A stretch of DNA of 64,000 bases from Miltoncostaea sp963823515 (GTDB taxonomy: Bacteria > Actinomycetota > Thermoleophilia > Miltoncostaeales > Miltoncostaeaceae). The notes under the pieces were generated by a model. The model did no database searches. It saw nothing but the letters and a program-made list of their open reading frames with translations, and had not been told where the DNA came from. Position numbers and translations under genes: made by a program. Below, piece after piece: positions 38,505 through 51,297 of the stretch (position 1 is the first letter of the stretch; the number at the start of each line of letters is the position of its first letter). The stretch covers positions 558,001 to 622,000 of the forward strand of contig CAWGMB010000019.1 in NCBI GenBank assembly GCA_963823515.1, read 5' to 3'.

Positions 38505-39692
38505 CTACCTCGCCCTGGTCCCCTGCCCACCGCGGGTCAGAGCCGGCACCGCGAGCCCGGCGGCGCACGCCAGGGCCGCCACGGCCGCGAGGATCCCCAC
38601 TGCCAGCAGCCCGTTCCGGCGCCGCTCGGCCACCAGCGCGAAGTCACCACCACCGAGCGCCACCGCCCGCGCCTCCTCCGCCCCGGCGAGAGCGTGCGGG
38701 GGGAAGACCTTCCGGGTGGCCGCGAGGCCGTCCTCGGCGCGGGCGAAGTCGAGTGCCCAGAAGGAGCCCATGGCCGCGCGGAAGAGGTCGGCGCTGGCGC
38801 CGGTGCCCGGTGTCGCGTCGTGGGCGCTCAGGAGCTGGCGCACCTCGGTGGCCAGCTCGGCGATACCGCCCTGCGGGCTGCGGCGGGTGACGATGCCGCG
38901 CACCCGTCCGTCGCCATCGACGAGCGGCCCGCCGGAATCCCCCTGCACCACCGGCACCGCGATCGCCAGGGCGCGGCGTGGCGGATCCTCGTCATCGAGC
39001 ACGCCGGTGCGCGAGATCGTGCCCCGGCGGACGGCCGGCTCCCCGATCGGGCGCCGGGGCTCGGGCGTGTCGAGGGCGGAGCCGGTCCCGAAGCCGATGG
39101 CCACGACCGGCGTCCCGCTGCTGGCGGCCTCGTCGAGGGCGAGCGCGGGAGCCGCGCCCGCACGGATCCGGATCAGGGCGAGATCCGAGGCCGTGGCCGC
39201 CTCGAGGTCGAGCACCGGGAACGCGCGCGGATCGCCCTCCGCGCCGGCCCGCGCCTGGCTCACGGCCACGCGGACCCTGGGGCGGATCGCGGTCGCCCCG
39301 TTGTCCTTCACCCACGCGGCCGCCGCCGCCTCGTCGCCGTGCTCGAGGTTCCGCCCGGCGCGGTCGCTCTGGTAGACGAGGCGCGCGATCGTCGCCGCGT
39401 CCGGTGTCGCGACGTGGCCGGCGGTCACCAGCCACCCGCCGGGCGCGACGGCCACCGCGGTGCCGGTCTCGCGGATCGTCCGGGCCACCGGATGCAGGGC
39501 CATCCGGGTGCCGTCGGCGAGGCGCAGGCCGTCCACGCGGATCGTCACGTCCACGCGGTAGATGCTCGGCAGCGCCAGCAGCGCGCCGCGGTCCAGGGGG
39601 TCGGCGGAGAGGTCGGCGGGCAGGGCCGCCGACGCCGGGCCTGCGACCGTCAGGGCGGCGAGGATGACGGCGAGGAGGACGCGCGGACGCAC
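38505..39692 (-). CDS. Exported, membrane-anchored trypsin-like serine protease
   Basis: This 395-aa protein starts with a GTG (VRPRVLLAVILAALTVAGPA, signal peptide ending ASA). The catalytic triad is in place: LVTAGHVATP (His), SDLALIRIRAG (Asp) and QGDSGGPLVDGDGRVRG (Ser). A C-terminal membrane helix (GLLAVGILAAVAALACAAGL) and a short basic tail anchor it. It probably acts outside the membrane on exported proteins, in the S1/HtrA-like group without a PDZ domain. The longer open frame upstream runs out of phase through the SRPBCC gene. Confidence 0.85.
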   Translation of the reverse strand: MRPRVLLAVILAALTVAGPASAALPADLSADPLDRGALLALPSIYRVDVTIRVDGLRLADGTRMALHPVARTIRETGTAVAVAPGGWLVTAGHVATPDAATIARLVYQSDRAGRNLEHGDEAAAAAWVKDNGATAIRPRVRVAVSQARAGAEGDPRAFPVLDLEAATASDLALIRIRAGAAPALALDEAASSGTPVVAIGFGTGSALDTPEPRRPIGEPAVRRGTISRTGVLDDEDPPRRALAIAVPVVQGDSGGPLVDGDGRVRGIVTRRSPQGGIAELATEVRQLLSAHDATPGTGASADLFRAAMGSFWALDFARAEDGLAATRKVFPPHALAGAEEARAVALGGGDFALVAERRRNGLLAVGILAAVAALACAAGLAVPALTRGGQGTRAR

Positions 39693-39736
39693 CCCCCCAG
39701 GGTAGGCCCTCGGCGCCCGGGCGCGTCCCCCGGCGG

Positions 39737-40143
39737 TCAGCCCCCGGAGCGCTCCAGGATCGCCTTGACGCGCTGCATCGCCTCGGTCTGGCTCGCCGTC
39801 AGGCGCCCCTCGAGGTCCACCGAGGGGTCGATCGGCTCGGCGGTGGTGCCCCAGCGGATCCGGCTCCCGGCGCCCTCGGCCGTCACCTGGAAGCTCGCGA
39901 GGTGCGTCCGCACCGGAGCGCCCGAGACCACGCTGTACGAGTAGAAGCGCATGTCCTCGTTGCGCTCGAGGAGCGTCTCGTGGAGCACCGCGCCCTCGGC
40001 CGTGCGCAGCGTGCGCGCGTGGCCCTGGACCTCGCAGGAGACGTACTTCGGATACCACTGCGGCACCGTCGTCGGGTCGCCGATGAACGCCCACACCGTC
40101 TCGGGCGGGGCGTCGATGTCGATCGTGATCGCCCAGGAGGCCA

Positions 40144-40144
<1 letters not shown>
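39737..40144 (-). CDS. SRPBCC (START/polyketide-cyclase fold) protein
   Basis: This 135-aa protein starts ASWAITIDIDAPPETVWAFI, the common opening of SRPBCC ligand-binding proteins. It continues through WYPKYVSCEVQG, strands with RFYSYSVVSGAPVR, and the long C-terminal helix LEGRLTASQTEAMQRVKAIL. A lipid or aromatic ligand is typical, but no ligand can be named. The start overlaps the purH stop by one base (TGATG), so it is the last gene of the purine operon. Confidence 0.8.
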
Positions 40145-41681
<1,537 letters not shown>

Positions 41682-41685
<4 letters not shown>

Positions 41686-42323
41686 TCGCCCTCCCCCGGG
41701 ATGATCTGAACCCTGCGCCGATCCGTCGGATCGCGACGCACCCTGCCCGCGGCGAAGAGGCGCACCGCCTCGGGCACGATGCGATGCTCCACCTCGCGGA
41801 TGCGCGCCGTCAACGCCTCCACGTCGTCACCGTACATCACGGCCACGGCCTCCTGCAGGATGGGCGGACCGCCGTCGACGACCTCCTCGGCGAAGTGCAC
41901 CGTGACCCCCGTGAGGCGCACGCCCCAGGCGAGGGCCTGCTCGATCGCGTGCAGCCCCGGGAAGGACGGCAGCAACGATGGGTGCAGGTTGATCACCCGG
42001 TCCGGGAAGCGGTCGAGGAACTCGCCGGTGAGGATGCTCATCCACCCGGCCAGCACCACGAGGTCGGGGGAGGCGGCCTCCACCAGGTCGGCGAGCGCCG
42101 CGTCGCGCTCGGCCCGCTCGCGCCCGCTCATGCCGACCACCGCGGTGGCGATGCCCGCGCCGACCGCGCGGTCGAGGGCGGGGACGCCCTCGCGCGAGCT
42201 GACCACGAGGACGATCTCGATGTCTCCCGCGGGCTCGTGCACCGTGTCGATGAGGCTCTGCAGGTTGGAGCCGCTGCCCGACACCAGCACCGCCACCCGT
42301 GTCGTCGCGCCGCGCTCAGCCAC
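41682..42323 (-). CDS. purN: Phosphoribosylglycinamide formyltransferase
   Basis: This 213-aa enzyme transfers formyl from 10-formyl-THF to GAR, step 3 of the pathway. VLVSGSGSNLQSLI binds phosphate, NLHPSLLPSFPGLHA holds the catalytic Asn and His, and TGVTVHFAEEVVDGGPPI holds the conserved Asp. It overlaps purM by 8 bp and purH by 4 bp. Confidence 0.97.
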
Positions 42324-43281
42324 GGGCCACGTTCCCCGCGCCCGCCGCGACGGCTCCCACCAGGCGCCCGTCCCCGATCGCCGCGATGGCGGCGTCCACG
42401 TCGCCGGGGTCGACGATCACGCAGAACCCGAGGCCCATGTTGAAGGTGTCCCAGGCGTCCTCGTCCGACACCCGCCCCGTGGCGAGCACCGCCGCCAGGG
42501 CGGGGCCGGGCTCCCACGAGCCCGGCGTGAGCACGGCGTGCATGTCCGCCGGGAGCGCCCGCGGGAGGTTCTCCGGGATCCCACCGCCCGTGATGTGCGC
42601 GGCCGATCGCACCGCCACGCCCGCCTCGGCGAGCCGCGCCATCTCGCGCACGTAGAGGCGGGTCGGCGCGAGCAGCAGGTCGGGGTCGGCAGCGAGCGCG
42701 CCCGCCGACACCAGGGCCCGCACCAGCGAGTAGCCGTTGGAGTGGACGCCGGAGGACGGGACGCCCACGATGGCGTCGCCCACCCGCACGCGGTGGCCTC
42801 CGAGCATCTCCTCGCGCTCCACCACCCCGCAGGCGAAGCCCGCCAGGTCGAAGTGCCCCGGCGCGTAGAGGCCGGGCATCTCGGCGGTCTCGCCCCCGGC
42901 CAGGGCGCAGCCCACCGCGGTGCAGGCGTCGGCGATCGAGCGCACGAGGACGGCGGCCTCCGCCGGATCGAGGCGGCCCACGGCGAGGTAGTCGAGGAAC
43001 ACCATCGGCCGGGCGCCGGTGCACGCCAGGTCGTTGACGCACATGGCCACGAGGTCCTGCCCCAAGCCCTCGATCCGGCCCAGCTCCTGGGCCAGCAGCA
43101 GCTTGGTGCCCACCCCGTCGGTGCAGGTCACGAGCACCGGCTCGCGCATCCCGGGCGGGATCGCATGGGCCGCGGCGAAGCCGGTCTGCCCGCCCGCGAT
43201 CATCGACGAGATCGTGGCCGTGTGGCGGCGCGCGGCGTCGAGGTCGACGCCCGCGTCGCGGTAGGAGAGCGTGCGGTCCAT
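42316..43281 (-). CDS. purM: Phosphoribosylformylglycinamidine cyclo-ligase (AIR synthetase)
   Basis: This 321-aa enzyme closes FGAM to AIR with ATP. The N-terminus is TLSYRDAGVDLDAARR. It has TDGVGTKLLLAQ, AMCVNDLACTGARPMVFLDY and GVPSSGVHSNGYSLVR, the usual PurM/PurL-fold metal and ATP residues, and HITGGGIPENLPRALP. It lies 5 bp after purF. Confidence 0.97.
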   Translation of the reverse strand: MDRTLSYRDAGVDLDAARRHTATISSMIAGGQTGFAAAHAIPPGMREPVLVTCTDGVGTKLLLAQELGRIEGLGQDLVAMCVNDLACTGARPMVFLDYLAVGRLDPAEAAVLVRSIADACTAVGCALAGGETAEMPGLYAPGHFDLAGFACGVVEREEMLGGHRVRVGDAIVGVPSSGVHSNGYSLVRALVSAGALAADPDLLLAPTRLYVREMARLAEAGVAVRSAAHITGGGIPENLPRALPADMHAVLTPGSWEPGPALAAVLATGRVSDEDAWDTFNMGLGFCVIVDPGDVDAAIAAIGDGRLVGAVAAGAGNVARG

Positions 43282-43286
43282 CCCGG

Positions 43287-44744
43287 TCAGGCGGGGGCCG
43301 GCTCGCGCGGGGCGGGCTCGAACCTCATCTTCAGCGACGAGTCCGGGATCGGGATCGGGTACTCACCGGTGAAGCAGGCGCGGCAGAACTGCCCGGCCGG
43401 GCGCCCGAGCGCCCGCTGCAGCCCCTCGAGGGAGAGGTAGGCGAGCGACCTGGCGCCGGTCAGCGCCGCGATCTCATCCACCGTGCGGCCGGCCGCGACC
43501 AGCTCGGAGCGGTCGGCCATGTCGATGCCGTAGAAGCAGGGCCACAGGATCGGCGGGCTCGAGATGCGCATGTGCACCTCTGACGCCCCGGCGTCGAGGA
43601 GCATCGCCACGATCTGCCGGGTTGTGTTGCCGCGCACGATCGAGTCGTCGACCACGAGCAGGCGCTTGCCGGCGATCACCGCCGGCAGCGGGTTGAACTT
43701 CAGCCGGATGCCGTGCTGACGCAGCGTCTGGTCGGGCTGGATGAAGCTGCGGCCGACGTAGCGGTTGCGCACCACGGCCTCGGCGTACGGGATGCCCGAC
43801 TCCTGGGCGTAGCCGATGGCCGCCGGGGTGCCGCTGTCGGGAAGCCCGACGACCAGGTCGGCCTCGGCGGGGCTCTGGCGGGCCAGCTCGGCGCCCATCG
43901 CCTGGCGCTCCTGCCAGACCGTGGCGCCGTCCATCTGGCTGTCCGGCCGGGCGAAGTAGATGTGCTCGAACACGCAGAGGCGTCCGCCCTTCGACGGCAT
44001 CGCCTGGCGGCTCTGGACGCCCTCGGCCGTGAGCCGCACGGCCTCGCCCGGCCCGACGTCGCGGACGAAGGTGGCGCCGATCTGGTCGAGGGCGCAGGTC
44101 TCGGAGGCGACGCACCAGCCGTCGTCGTCGAGCGATCCCACCACGAGCGGCCGCACGCCGTGCGGGTCGCGGAAGGCCACCAGCTCGGTGCCCGACATCG
44201 CCACCACCGAGTACGCGCCGATCAGCCGGGGCATCACCGAACACGCGGCCGCCAGGAGGCTGCCCTCCTCGATCGCGAGCATCGCCGCGATGATCTCCGA
44301 GTCGGTGCTCGCGCGCAGGTCCACGCCGGCCATCTCCATCTCCGAGCGCAGCGCGCCCGTGTTGGTGAGGTTGCCGTTGTGCCCGAGGGCGACCATGCCG
44401 CCGCCGCGCGTGTGCGTGACCGGCTGGGCGTTGTCCCACTTGTTCGCGCCGGTCGTCGAGTAGCGCACGTGCCCGATTGCCGCGCCGCCGGTGAGGCTGC
44501 GAAGCGAGGGCTCGTCGAAGACGGCCGACACCAGGCCGAGGTCGCGCTGCACCGTGACGTGCCCCTCGTCGCTCACGGCGATCCCCGCGCTCTCCTGTCC
44601 CCGGTGCTGCAGGGCGTGGAGGGCGTAGAACGACAGGCGCGAGACCTCGCGGCCGGGGGCGACCACGCCGAAGACGCCGCACTCCTCCTTGGGGCGGTCG
44701 TCGTCGACCGCCGCCGGCGCGCCGGGGCCGGTCGCCCCGCTCAC
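43287..44744 (-). CDS. purF: Amidophosphoribosyltransferase, 4Fe-4S type
   Basis: This 485-aa enzyme starts the pathway by converting PRPP and glutamine to phosphoribosylamine. GTG 44744 overlaps the purL stop. A short propeptide precedes KEECGVFGV, whose Cys becomes the N-terminal glutaminase nucleophile after cleavage. The PRPP loop is LLVVDDSIVRGNTTRQIV. Four Cys match the Bacillus-type cluster ligands: CVFEHIYFA, PCFYGIDM, and both Cys of FCRACFTGEYP. The enzyme is therefore probably oxygen-sensitive and feedback-controlled by AMP/GMP as in that family. Confidence 0.96.
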   Translation of the reverse strand: MSGATGPGAPAAVDDDRPKEECGVFGVVAPGREVSRLSFYALHALQHRGQESAGIAVSDEGHVTVQRDLGLVSAVFDEPSLRSLTGGAAIGHVRYSTTGANKWDNAQPVTHTRGGGMVALGHNGNLTNTGALRSEMEMAGVDLRASTDSEIIAAMLAIEEGSLLAAACSVMPRLIGAYSVVAMSGTELVAFRDPHGVRPLVVGSLDDDGWCVASETCALDQIGATFVRDVGPGEAVRLTAEGVQSRQAMPSKGGRLCVFEHIYFARPDSQMDGATVWQERQAMGAELARQSPAEADLVVGLPDSGTPAAIGYAQESGIPYAEAVVRNRYVGRSFIQPDQTLRQHGIRLKFNPLPAVIAGKRLLVVDDSIVRGNTTRQIVAMLLDAGASEVHMRISSPPILWPCFYGIDMADRSELVAAGRTVDEIAALTGARSLAYLSLEGLQRALGRPAGQFCRACFTGEYPIPIPDSSLKMRFEPAPREPAPA

Positions 44745-46912
44745 GCGAGCGCCTCGGGAAGGCCGCGCTCGTAGGCCGCGCGGGCCCGCTCGACCGCGAG
44801 CTCCACCGTGCGCCCGCCGATGGCGATCGAGACGGCCGCACCGCCCACCTCGCCCAGGCGGCGCACCCGCACCCCGTCGCCGGCCAGGGCCTCGATCCGC
44901 GCGGCGTCGCTCTCGCCGGCGACGCTCAACAGCATCCGCCCGCCGCCCTCGCCGAAGAGCACCTCGTCGTCGCGGCGCCCGGCCTCGAGGGTCACGCGGG
45001 CGCCCACGCCGCCGGCCATCCCGCACTCGGCCAGGGCGATCGCGAGCCCGCCGCCGGAGACGTCGTGCGCGCTGCGCAGGATCCCCTCCCCGGCCGCGCT
45101 CAGAACCAGTTCGATCGCGGCCACCTCGCGGCTGACATCGATGTCGCGCAGTGCTCCTCCGGGCGTCGCGGCGTACTCGCTCGCGTCGAGGACCCCATCA
45201 TCGCCCACCAGCAGGACGACATCGCCGGCGTCGGCGAAGGCGTGACCGACACTGCTGTCGGCGCGCTCCAGCAGGCCCATCATCCCCACCACCGGCGTCG
45301 GAAGTATCGAGCGAGTCGCGCTCTCATTGTAGAGCGACACGTTGCCGGACACGACGGGGACCTCGAGCGCCGTCAGGGCCTCCGCCATCCCGCCGATCGC
45401 CTCGGCCAGCCGCCAGCCGGTGGAGCCCTTCTCCGGGTTGGGGAAGTTGAGGCAGTCGGTCGCGGCGATCGGCCGGGCGCCGACGCACGCCAGGTTCCGC
45501 GCCGCCTCGAGCACGCTCGCCCGACCGCCGCCGCGCGGGTCGATCTCGCAGTGGCGCTCGGCGCAGTCGGTCGTCAGCGCGATCGCCTTGTCCGATCCGG
45601 GCAGCCGCACCACGGCGGCATCGCCCCCGGGGCGTCGGACGGTGTTCGCGCCGACGAGGTGGTCGTAGCGCTCGTAGATCCAGCGCTTGCTCGCCACGTT
45701 GGGCCGGGCGAGCAGATCAGCCCACGCCTGCGCGAGATCGGCCGGCTGCGGGATCGCGGCGAGGTCGAGGGGCGTCCCGGCCGGCGCGGGCGTGCGGGGC
45801 ACCTCGTAGACCGGTGCGTCGTCGGCGAGGAGCCGGGCCGGCAGATCGACCACGACCTCGCCGGCCGCCCGGGCCACCAGGTTCACGCCCTCGGTTACCG
45901 TGCCGATCGCGGTCGCGTCGAGGTCCCAGCGCCCGCAGACGGCGATCATCTCCTCGAGCTTCTCGGGGAGCACCACCGCCAGCATCCGCTCCTGGCTCTC
46001 CGAGACCAGGATCTCCGCGGGGGCCAGCGTCTCGCGCAGCGGCACCAGGTCGAGATCGATGTCGAGGCCCACGCCGCCCTTGGCCGCCATCTCGCTCGCG
46101 GCGCTGGTGAGGCCGGCTGCGCCGAGGTCCTGCAGCGCCACGAGCATCCCGGTCTCGGCCAGCTCCCGGCAGCAGTCCATCAGCTTGCGCTCGGTGAAGG
46201 GGTCGCTCACCTGGACCGACGGGCGCTTGTCCTCGCCCTCGTCGAGCTCGGCGGAGGCCAGCACGCTGGCGCCCCCGATTCCGTCGCGGCCGGTCTTGTT
46301 GCCGAACAGCACCAGGGCGTTCCCGGGCCCCTGGGCCGCCGCGCGCAGGATGCCGCCCGGCCCGAGGACGCCCACGCACATGGCGTTGACCAGGCACGAC
46401 TCCTCGTAGCGGTCGTCGAACGAGACCTCGCCGCCGACCGTGGGGACGCCGATGCAGTTGCCGTAGTGGCCGATGCCGGCGACCGACCGGGTGAACAGGT
46501 GGCGGCTGCGCGCGCTGGACAGCTCGCCGAAGCGCAGCGAGTCGAGCAGGGCGATCGGGCGGGCGCCCATGGCGATGATGTCGCGGACGATGCCGCCCAC
46601 CCCGGTCGCGGCGCCCTCGAAGGGCTCCACCGCCGAGGGGTGGTTGTGGCTCTCGATCTTCAGCGCCACCGCGATGCCGTCGCCGACGTCCACGACGCCG
46701 GCGTTCTCGCCGGGGCCCTGAAGCACGCGCGGGCTGCTCGTGGGGAACCCGCGCAGGAGGGGCTTGGAGTGCTTGTAGGAGCAGTGCTCGCTCCACATCA
46801 GGCTGAACATGACGAGCTCGGGGTCGCTGGGCGCGCGCCCGAGCAGCTCGGGGATGAGCGCGGCCTCGTCGTCGGTGAGGCCGAGCTGGCGGTGGAGCGG
46901 GACCTGGGTCAT
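44741..46912 (-). CDS. purL: FGAM synthase, large subunit (small-PurL type)
   Basis: This 723-aa protein is the short PurL form that needs PurQ and PurS, both encoded just upstream. MWSEHCSYKHSKPLL, ALKIESHNHPSAVEPFEGA, GGIVRDIIAMGARPIA, and the second-half DCLNFPNPEKG and VVSGNVSLYNES are present. It converts FGAR to FGAM with ATP and ammonia supplied by PurQ. The ATG at 46912 overlaps the purQ stop by 4 bp. A longer frame upstream is out of phase with purQ and not used. Confidence 0.97.
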   Translation of the reverse strand: MTQVPLHRQLGLTDDEAALIPELLGRAPSDPELVMFSLMWSEHCSYKHSKPLLRGFPTSSPRVLQGPGENAGVVDVGDGIAVALKIESHNHPSAVEPFEGAATGVGGIVRDIIAMGARPIALLDSLRFGELSSARSRHLFTRSVAGIGHYGNCIGVPTVGGEVSFDDRYEESCLVNAMCVGVLGPGGILRAAAQGPGNALVLFGNKTGRDGIGGASVLASAELDEGEDKRPSVQVSDPFTERKLMDCCRELAETGMLVALQDLGAAGLTSAASEMAAKGGVGLDIDLDLVPLRETLAPAEILVSESQERMLAVVLPEKLEEMIAVCGRWDLDATAIGTVTEGVNLVARAAGEVVVDLPARLLADDAPVYEVPRTPAPAGTPLDLAAIPQPADLAQAWADLLARPNVASKRWIYERYDHLVGANTVRRPGGDAAVVRLPGSDKAIALTTDCAERHCEIDPRGGGRASVLEAARNLACVGARPIAATDCLNFPNPEKGSTGWRLAEAIGGMAEALTALEVPVVSGNVSLYNESATRSILPTPVVGMMGLLERADSSVGHAFADAGDVVLLVGDDGVLDASEYAATPGGALRDIDVSREVAAIELVLSAAGEGILRSAHDVSGGGLAIALAECGMAGGVGARVTLEAGRRDDEVLFGEGGGRMLLSVAGESDAARIEALAGDGVRVRRLGEVGGAAVSIAIGGRTVELAVERARAAYERGLPEALA

Positions 46913-47547
46913 GCGATCAGCCCGGCCAGCACCAGCCGCCCGTCCGTCGATCCCAGCAGGGCGTCGCACGCCTCCTCGGGGTGGGGCATCAGCCCCATCA
47001 CGTTCCCGGCCGCGTTCGCCACGCCGGCCACCGCGTCGGTGGAGCCGAGCAGGTTGTCGCGGTAGCGCAGCACCACGCGGGCGCGGGCCGGGTCGCCGTA
47101 CCAGGCGCCCTCGTTGTTCTTGACGGGGATCGAGATCACGGAGCCCGCCTCCAGCCCGGACGTCCACGGCGTGTCCGGGTCGGCCACCTCGAGGTCCATC
47201 TGGCGGCAGACGAACGAGAGGGTCGCGTTGCGCCGCAGCGCCCCGGGCAGTAGCCCGGCCTCACAGAGCACCTGGAAGCCGTTGCAGATGCCGACCACGC
47301 GCCCGCCGGCCTCGGCGTGGCGGCGCACGGCGGCCATGATCGGCGCGCGGCTGGCGATCGCCCCGCAGCGCAGATGGTCGCCGTAGGAGAAGCCACCCGG
47401 CAGCAGCACGGCGTCGGCGCCCTCGGGCAGGTGGTCGTCGGCGTGCCAGGCCTCGACGGCCGTGGCCCCGAGGCCCTCCACCGCGCGCGCGGCGCTGTCG
47501 TGGTCGAGCGATCCCGGGAAGTGGAGCACGGCGACCGTCGTGCTCAC
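46909..47547 (-). CDS. purQ: FGAM synthase, glutaminase subunit
   Basis: This 212-aa class I amidotransferase has LLPGGFSYGDHLRCGAIASR, VVGICNGFQVLCEAGLL with the nucleophile Cys in GICNG, and GLMPHPEEACD with His and Glu. It starts with GTG overlapping the purS stop (GTGA) and overlaps purL by 4 bp. It supplies ammonia to PurL. Confidence 0.96.
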   Translation of the reverse strand: MSTTVAVLHFPGSLDHDSAARAVEGLGATAVEAWHADDHLPEGADAVLLPGGFSYGDHLRCGAIASRAPIMAAVRRHAEAGGRVVGICNGFQVLCEAGLLPGALRRNATLSFVCRQMDLEVADPDTPWTSGLEAGSVISIPVKNNEGAWYGDPARARVVLRYRDNLLGSTDAVAGVANAAGNVMGLMPHPEEACDALLGSTDGRLVLAGLIA

Positions 47548-47780
47548 CCCGCGACCTCCACCGAGTAGTCCTCGATCAGGGCGTTCGCGAGCAGCTGCTC
47601 GCACATGGCGCGTGCCTGCCCGGCCGGGTCGTCGCCGGAGATGGCGAGCTCGATCCGCTTGCCGATCCGCACCTCGCCGACGCCGTCGAAGCCGAGCTGC
47701 CCCAGCGCCCCGGCCACGGCCTGGCCCTGGGGATCCAGGACGCCGTGCTTGGGCATCACGGTCACGATCACCTGCGTCAC
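47544..47780 (-). CDS. purS: FGAM synthase, PurS subunit
   Basis: This 78-aa subunit structurally bridges PurL and PurQ. VTVMPKHGVLDPQGQAVAGAL is followed by VGEVRIGKRIELAISGD, the family signature. GTG 47780 overlaps the purC stop (GTGA). An in-frame longer frame upstream is out-of-frame purC sequence. Confidence 0.95.
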   Translation of the reverse strand: MTQVIVTVMPKHGVLDPQGQAVAGALGQLGFDGVGEVRIGKRIELAISGDDPAGQARAMCEQLLANALIEDYSVEVAG

Positions 47781-48616
47781 TCGTCCACCTCCGTGATGCG
47801 CTCCAGCGCTTCGATGTACCGGGCCCGCGTCCCCTCGACGACCTCGTCGGGCAGCTCGGGCGGCGGGGAGGAGTGATCCCACCCGATCGCGTCGAGCCAG
47901 TCACGCAGGTACTGCTTGTCGAACGACGGCGGGCTCTGGCCGGGCGCCCAGCGGTCGGCGGGCCACAGGCGGGAGGAGTCGGGGGTGACCGCCTCGTCTC
48001 CCAGGGTCAGCCGGCCGTCGGCGTCGAACCCGAGCTCGAACTTGGTGTCGGCCAGGATGATCCCGGCCGCCGCGCAGCGCTCGGCCGCGCGGGCGTAGAG
48101 GGCGAGCGTGATCCGCTCGGCCTCGGCAAGCACGTCGGCGCCGACGATCCCGGCCGCCTCGTCGCGGCTGATGTTCATGTCGTGGCCCTCGGTGGCCTTC
48201 GTCGCCGGTGTGAAGATCGGCCGCGGCAGGCGGTCTGCCTGGCGCAGCCCCGCGGGTAGGTGGTGGCCGCAGACCGCCCCGGTCTCCCGGTAGTCCTTCC
48301 AGCCCGAGCCCACCAGGTAACCGCGCGCGACGCACTCGATCGGCAGCATCCGCAGCCGCTCCACGAGCATGGCGCGGTCGCCCACCAGGTCGATCAGGTG
48401 GTTGGGGACGATGTCCGCGGTGCGCCCGAACCAGAACGCCGACATCGCGGTGAGGACGCGGCCCTTGTCGGGAATCGGCGTCGGCATGATCCAGTCGTAG
48501 GCCGAGATCCGGTCGGTCGCGACCAGCAGCAGGCGGCCGGCGTCGACCTCGCGCACCTGGCGGACCTTGCCCTCGAGGATGATCGGGTAGTCCGTGACCG
48601 CGCCCAGGGCGCTCAC
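47777..48616 (-). CDS. purC: SAICAR synthase
   Basis: This 279-aa enzyme joins CAIR and aspartate. ILEGKVRQVREVDAGRLLLV, TDRISAYDWIMPTPIPDKG, PIECVARGYLVGSGWKDY and ADTKFELGFDADG are the family blocks. The start is GTG. It lies 49 bp from purB and overlaps purS. Confidence 0.97.
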   Translation of the reverse strand: MSALGAVTDYPIILEGKVRQVREVDAGRLLLVATDRISAYDWIMPTPIPDKGRVLTAMSAFWFGRTADIVPNHLIDLVGDRAMLVERLRMLPIECVARGYLVGSGWKDYRETGAVCGHHLPAGLRQADRLPRPIFTPATKATEGHDMNISRDEAAGIVGADVLAEAERITLALYARAAERCAAAGIILADTKFELGFDADGRLTLGDEAVTPDSSRLWPADRWAPGQSPPSFDKQYLRDWLDAIGWDHSSPPPELPDEVVEGTRARYIEALERITEVDE

Positions 48617-48665
48617 CGACGGCCTTCCGGTACGACGGGGGCACAGGTTCCGTGCCGCAGCGCCG

Positions 48666-49957
<1,292 letters not shown>

Positions 49958-49961
<4 letters not shown>

Positions 49962-51235
49962 GCGGCCTCCATCCCCGATGCGATGTCGCCGCGCATCTGG
50001 CGGCCCTCGAACGTGATCAGCTCGGCGGCGGCGTAGGCCCTGGCGCGCGCGTCGGCGACGCTGTCGCCCCGGGCGCTCACCGCCAGCACGCGGCCGCCGG
50101 CCGTGACGATCGTGCCGCCCGGCCCCGGCGCGGTCCCGGCGTGGTACACCTCGGCGCCCGTCGCCGCGGCCGCGGCCAGTCCCTCGATCACGTCTCCCTG
50201 GCGCGGCGCGCCGGGGTAGCCGTGCGCGGCGAGCACGACGGCCACCGCGGCGCCGTCGCTCACGCGCACCGGCCGGTCGGGCAGCTCGCCGTCGGCCGCC
50301 GCGGTGAGCAGCCCCAGCAGGTCCTCGTCGAGCCGCGGCAGCAGCGCCTGGGTCTCCGGGTCGCCGAAGCGCGTGTTGAACTCGAGCACGCGGGGGCCGT
50401 CCGGCGTCATCATCAGCCCGGCGTAGAGCACTCCCGAGAACGGGATCCCGCGGCGCGCGAGCTCGGCGACGACGGGGCGGTGCACCGAGTCGATCAGCTG
50501 GTCGGCCAGCGCGTCAGGGATGTCAGGCACCGGCGAGACCGAGCCCATCCCACCCGTGTTCGGCCCGGTGTTGCCCTCGCCGATCGGCTTGTAGTCGCGA
50601 GCGGCGGGGAAACGGGCGACGGCCGTGCCGTCGGTGATCGCGAGCAGCGAGACCTCGGGGCCGGTCATGCCCTCCTCCACCACCACGACCCGCCCGGCCT
50701 CGCCGAAGGCCGATCGCGTCAGGCAGAGCTGCAGGGCCTCGCGGGCCTCGGCCTCGGTGGAGACCACCATCACGCCCTTGCCCGCCGCCAGCCCGTCCGC
50801 CTTGACCGCCACCGGAAGGCCCAGATCGGCGACGGCCGCCATGCCGGCGTCGACGTCGGTGACGGTGTGCGAGCGCGCGGTGGGGACGCCGGCGGCCGCC
50901 ATGACCTCCTTGGCGAAGGCCTTGCTGCCCTCCAGGCGCGCCGCGGCGGCCGACGGGCCGAAGGCGCGGATGCCGAAGGCGCGCAGCGAGTCGCAGAGGC
51001 CGGCGACGAGCGGCCCCTCGGGTCCGACCACGACGAGGTCGGCCCGGTACGCGGCCGCCAGGGCCGCGACACCGCCCACGTCGTCGATGCTCAGCGGGAT
51101 CAGCTCGGCGTCGGCGGCGATGCCGGCGTTGCCTCCCGCGCAGTAGATCCGCGGCGCTTCGGGCGATCGCGCCAGCGCACGCACCAAGGCGTGCTCGCGA
51201 CCCCCGCCTCCGACGACCAGCACCGTGCGATTCAC
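49958..51235 (-). CDS. purD: Phosphoribosylamine--glycine ligase
   Basis: This ATP-grasp enzyme of about 425 aa makes GAR. VNRTVLVVGGGGREHALVRA opens the protein, with GTG 51235 chosen because family members begin just before this strand. Another GTG six codons upstream is possible. VKADGLAAGKGV, ARDYKPIGEGNTGPNTGGMG and VLEFNTRFGDPETQ are conserved. It is the first gene of the purine operon. The 45-63 bp upstream, shared with a divergent gene, must hold the promoter. Confidence 0.96.
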
Positions 51236-51297
51236 CCGGGCACTCTCGCACACCCCGCGCCCCGATTCCGGCTCCGACCACTACTCTTTACCGCACG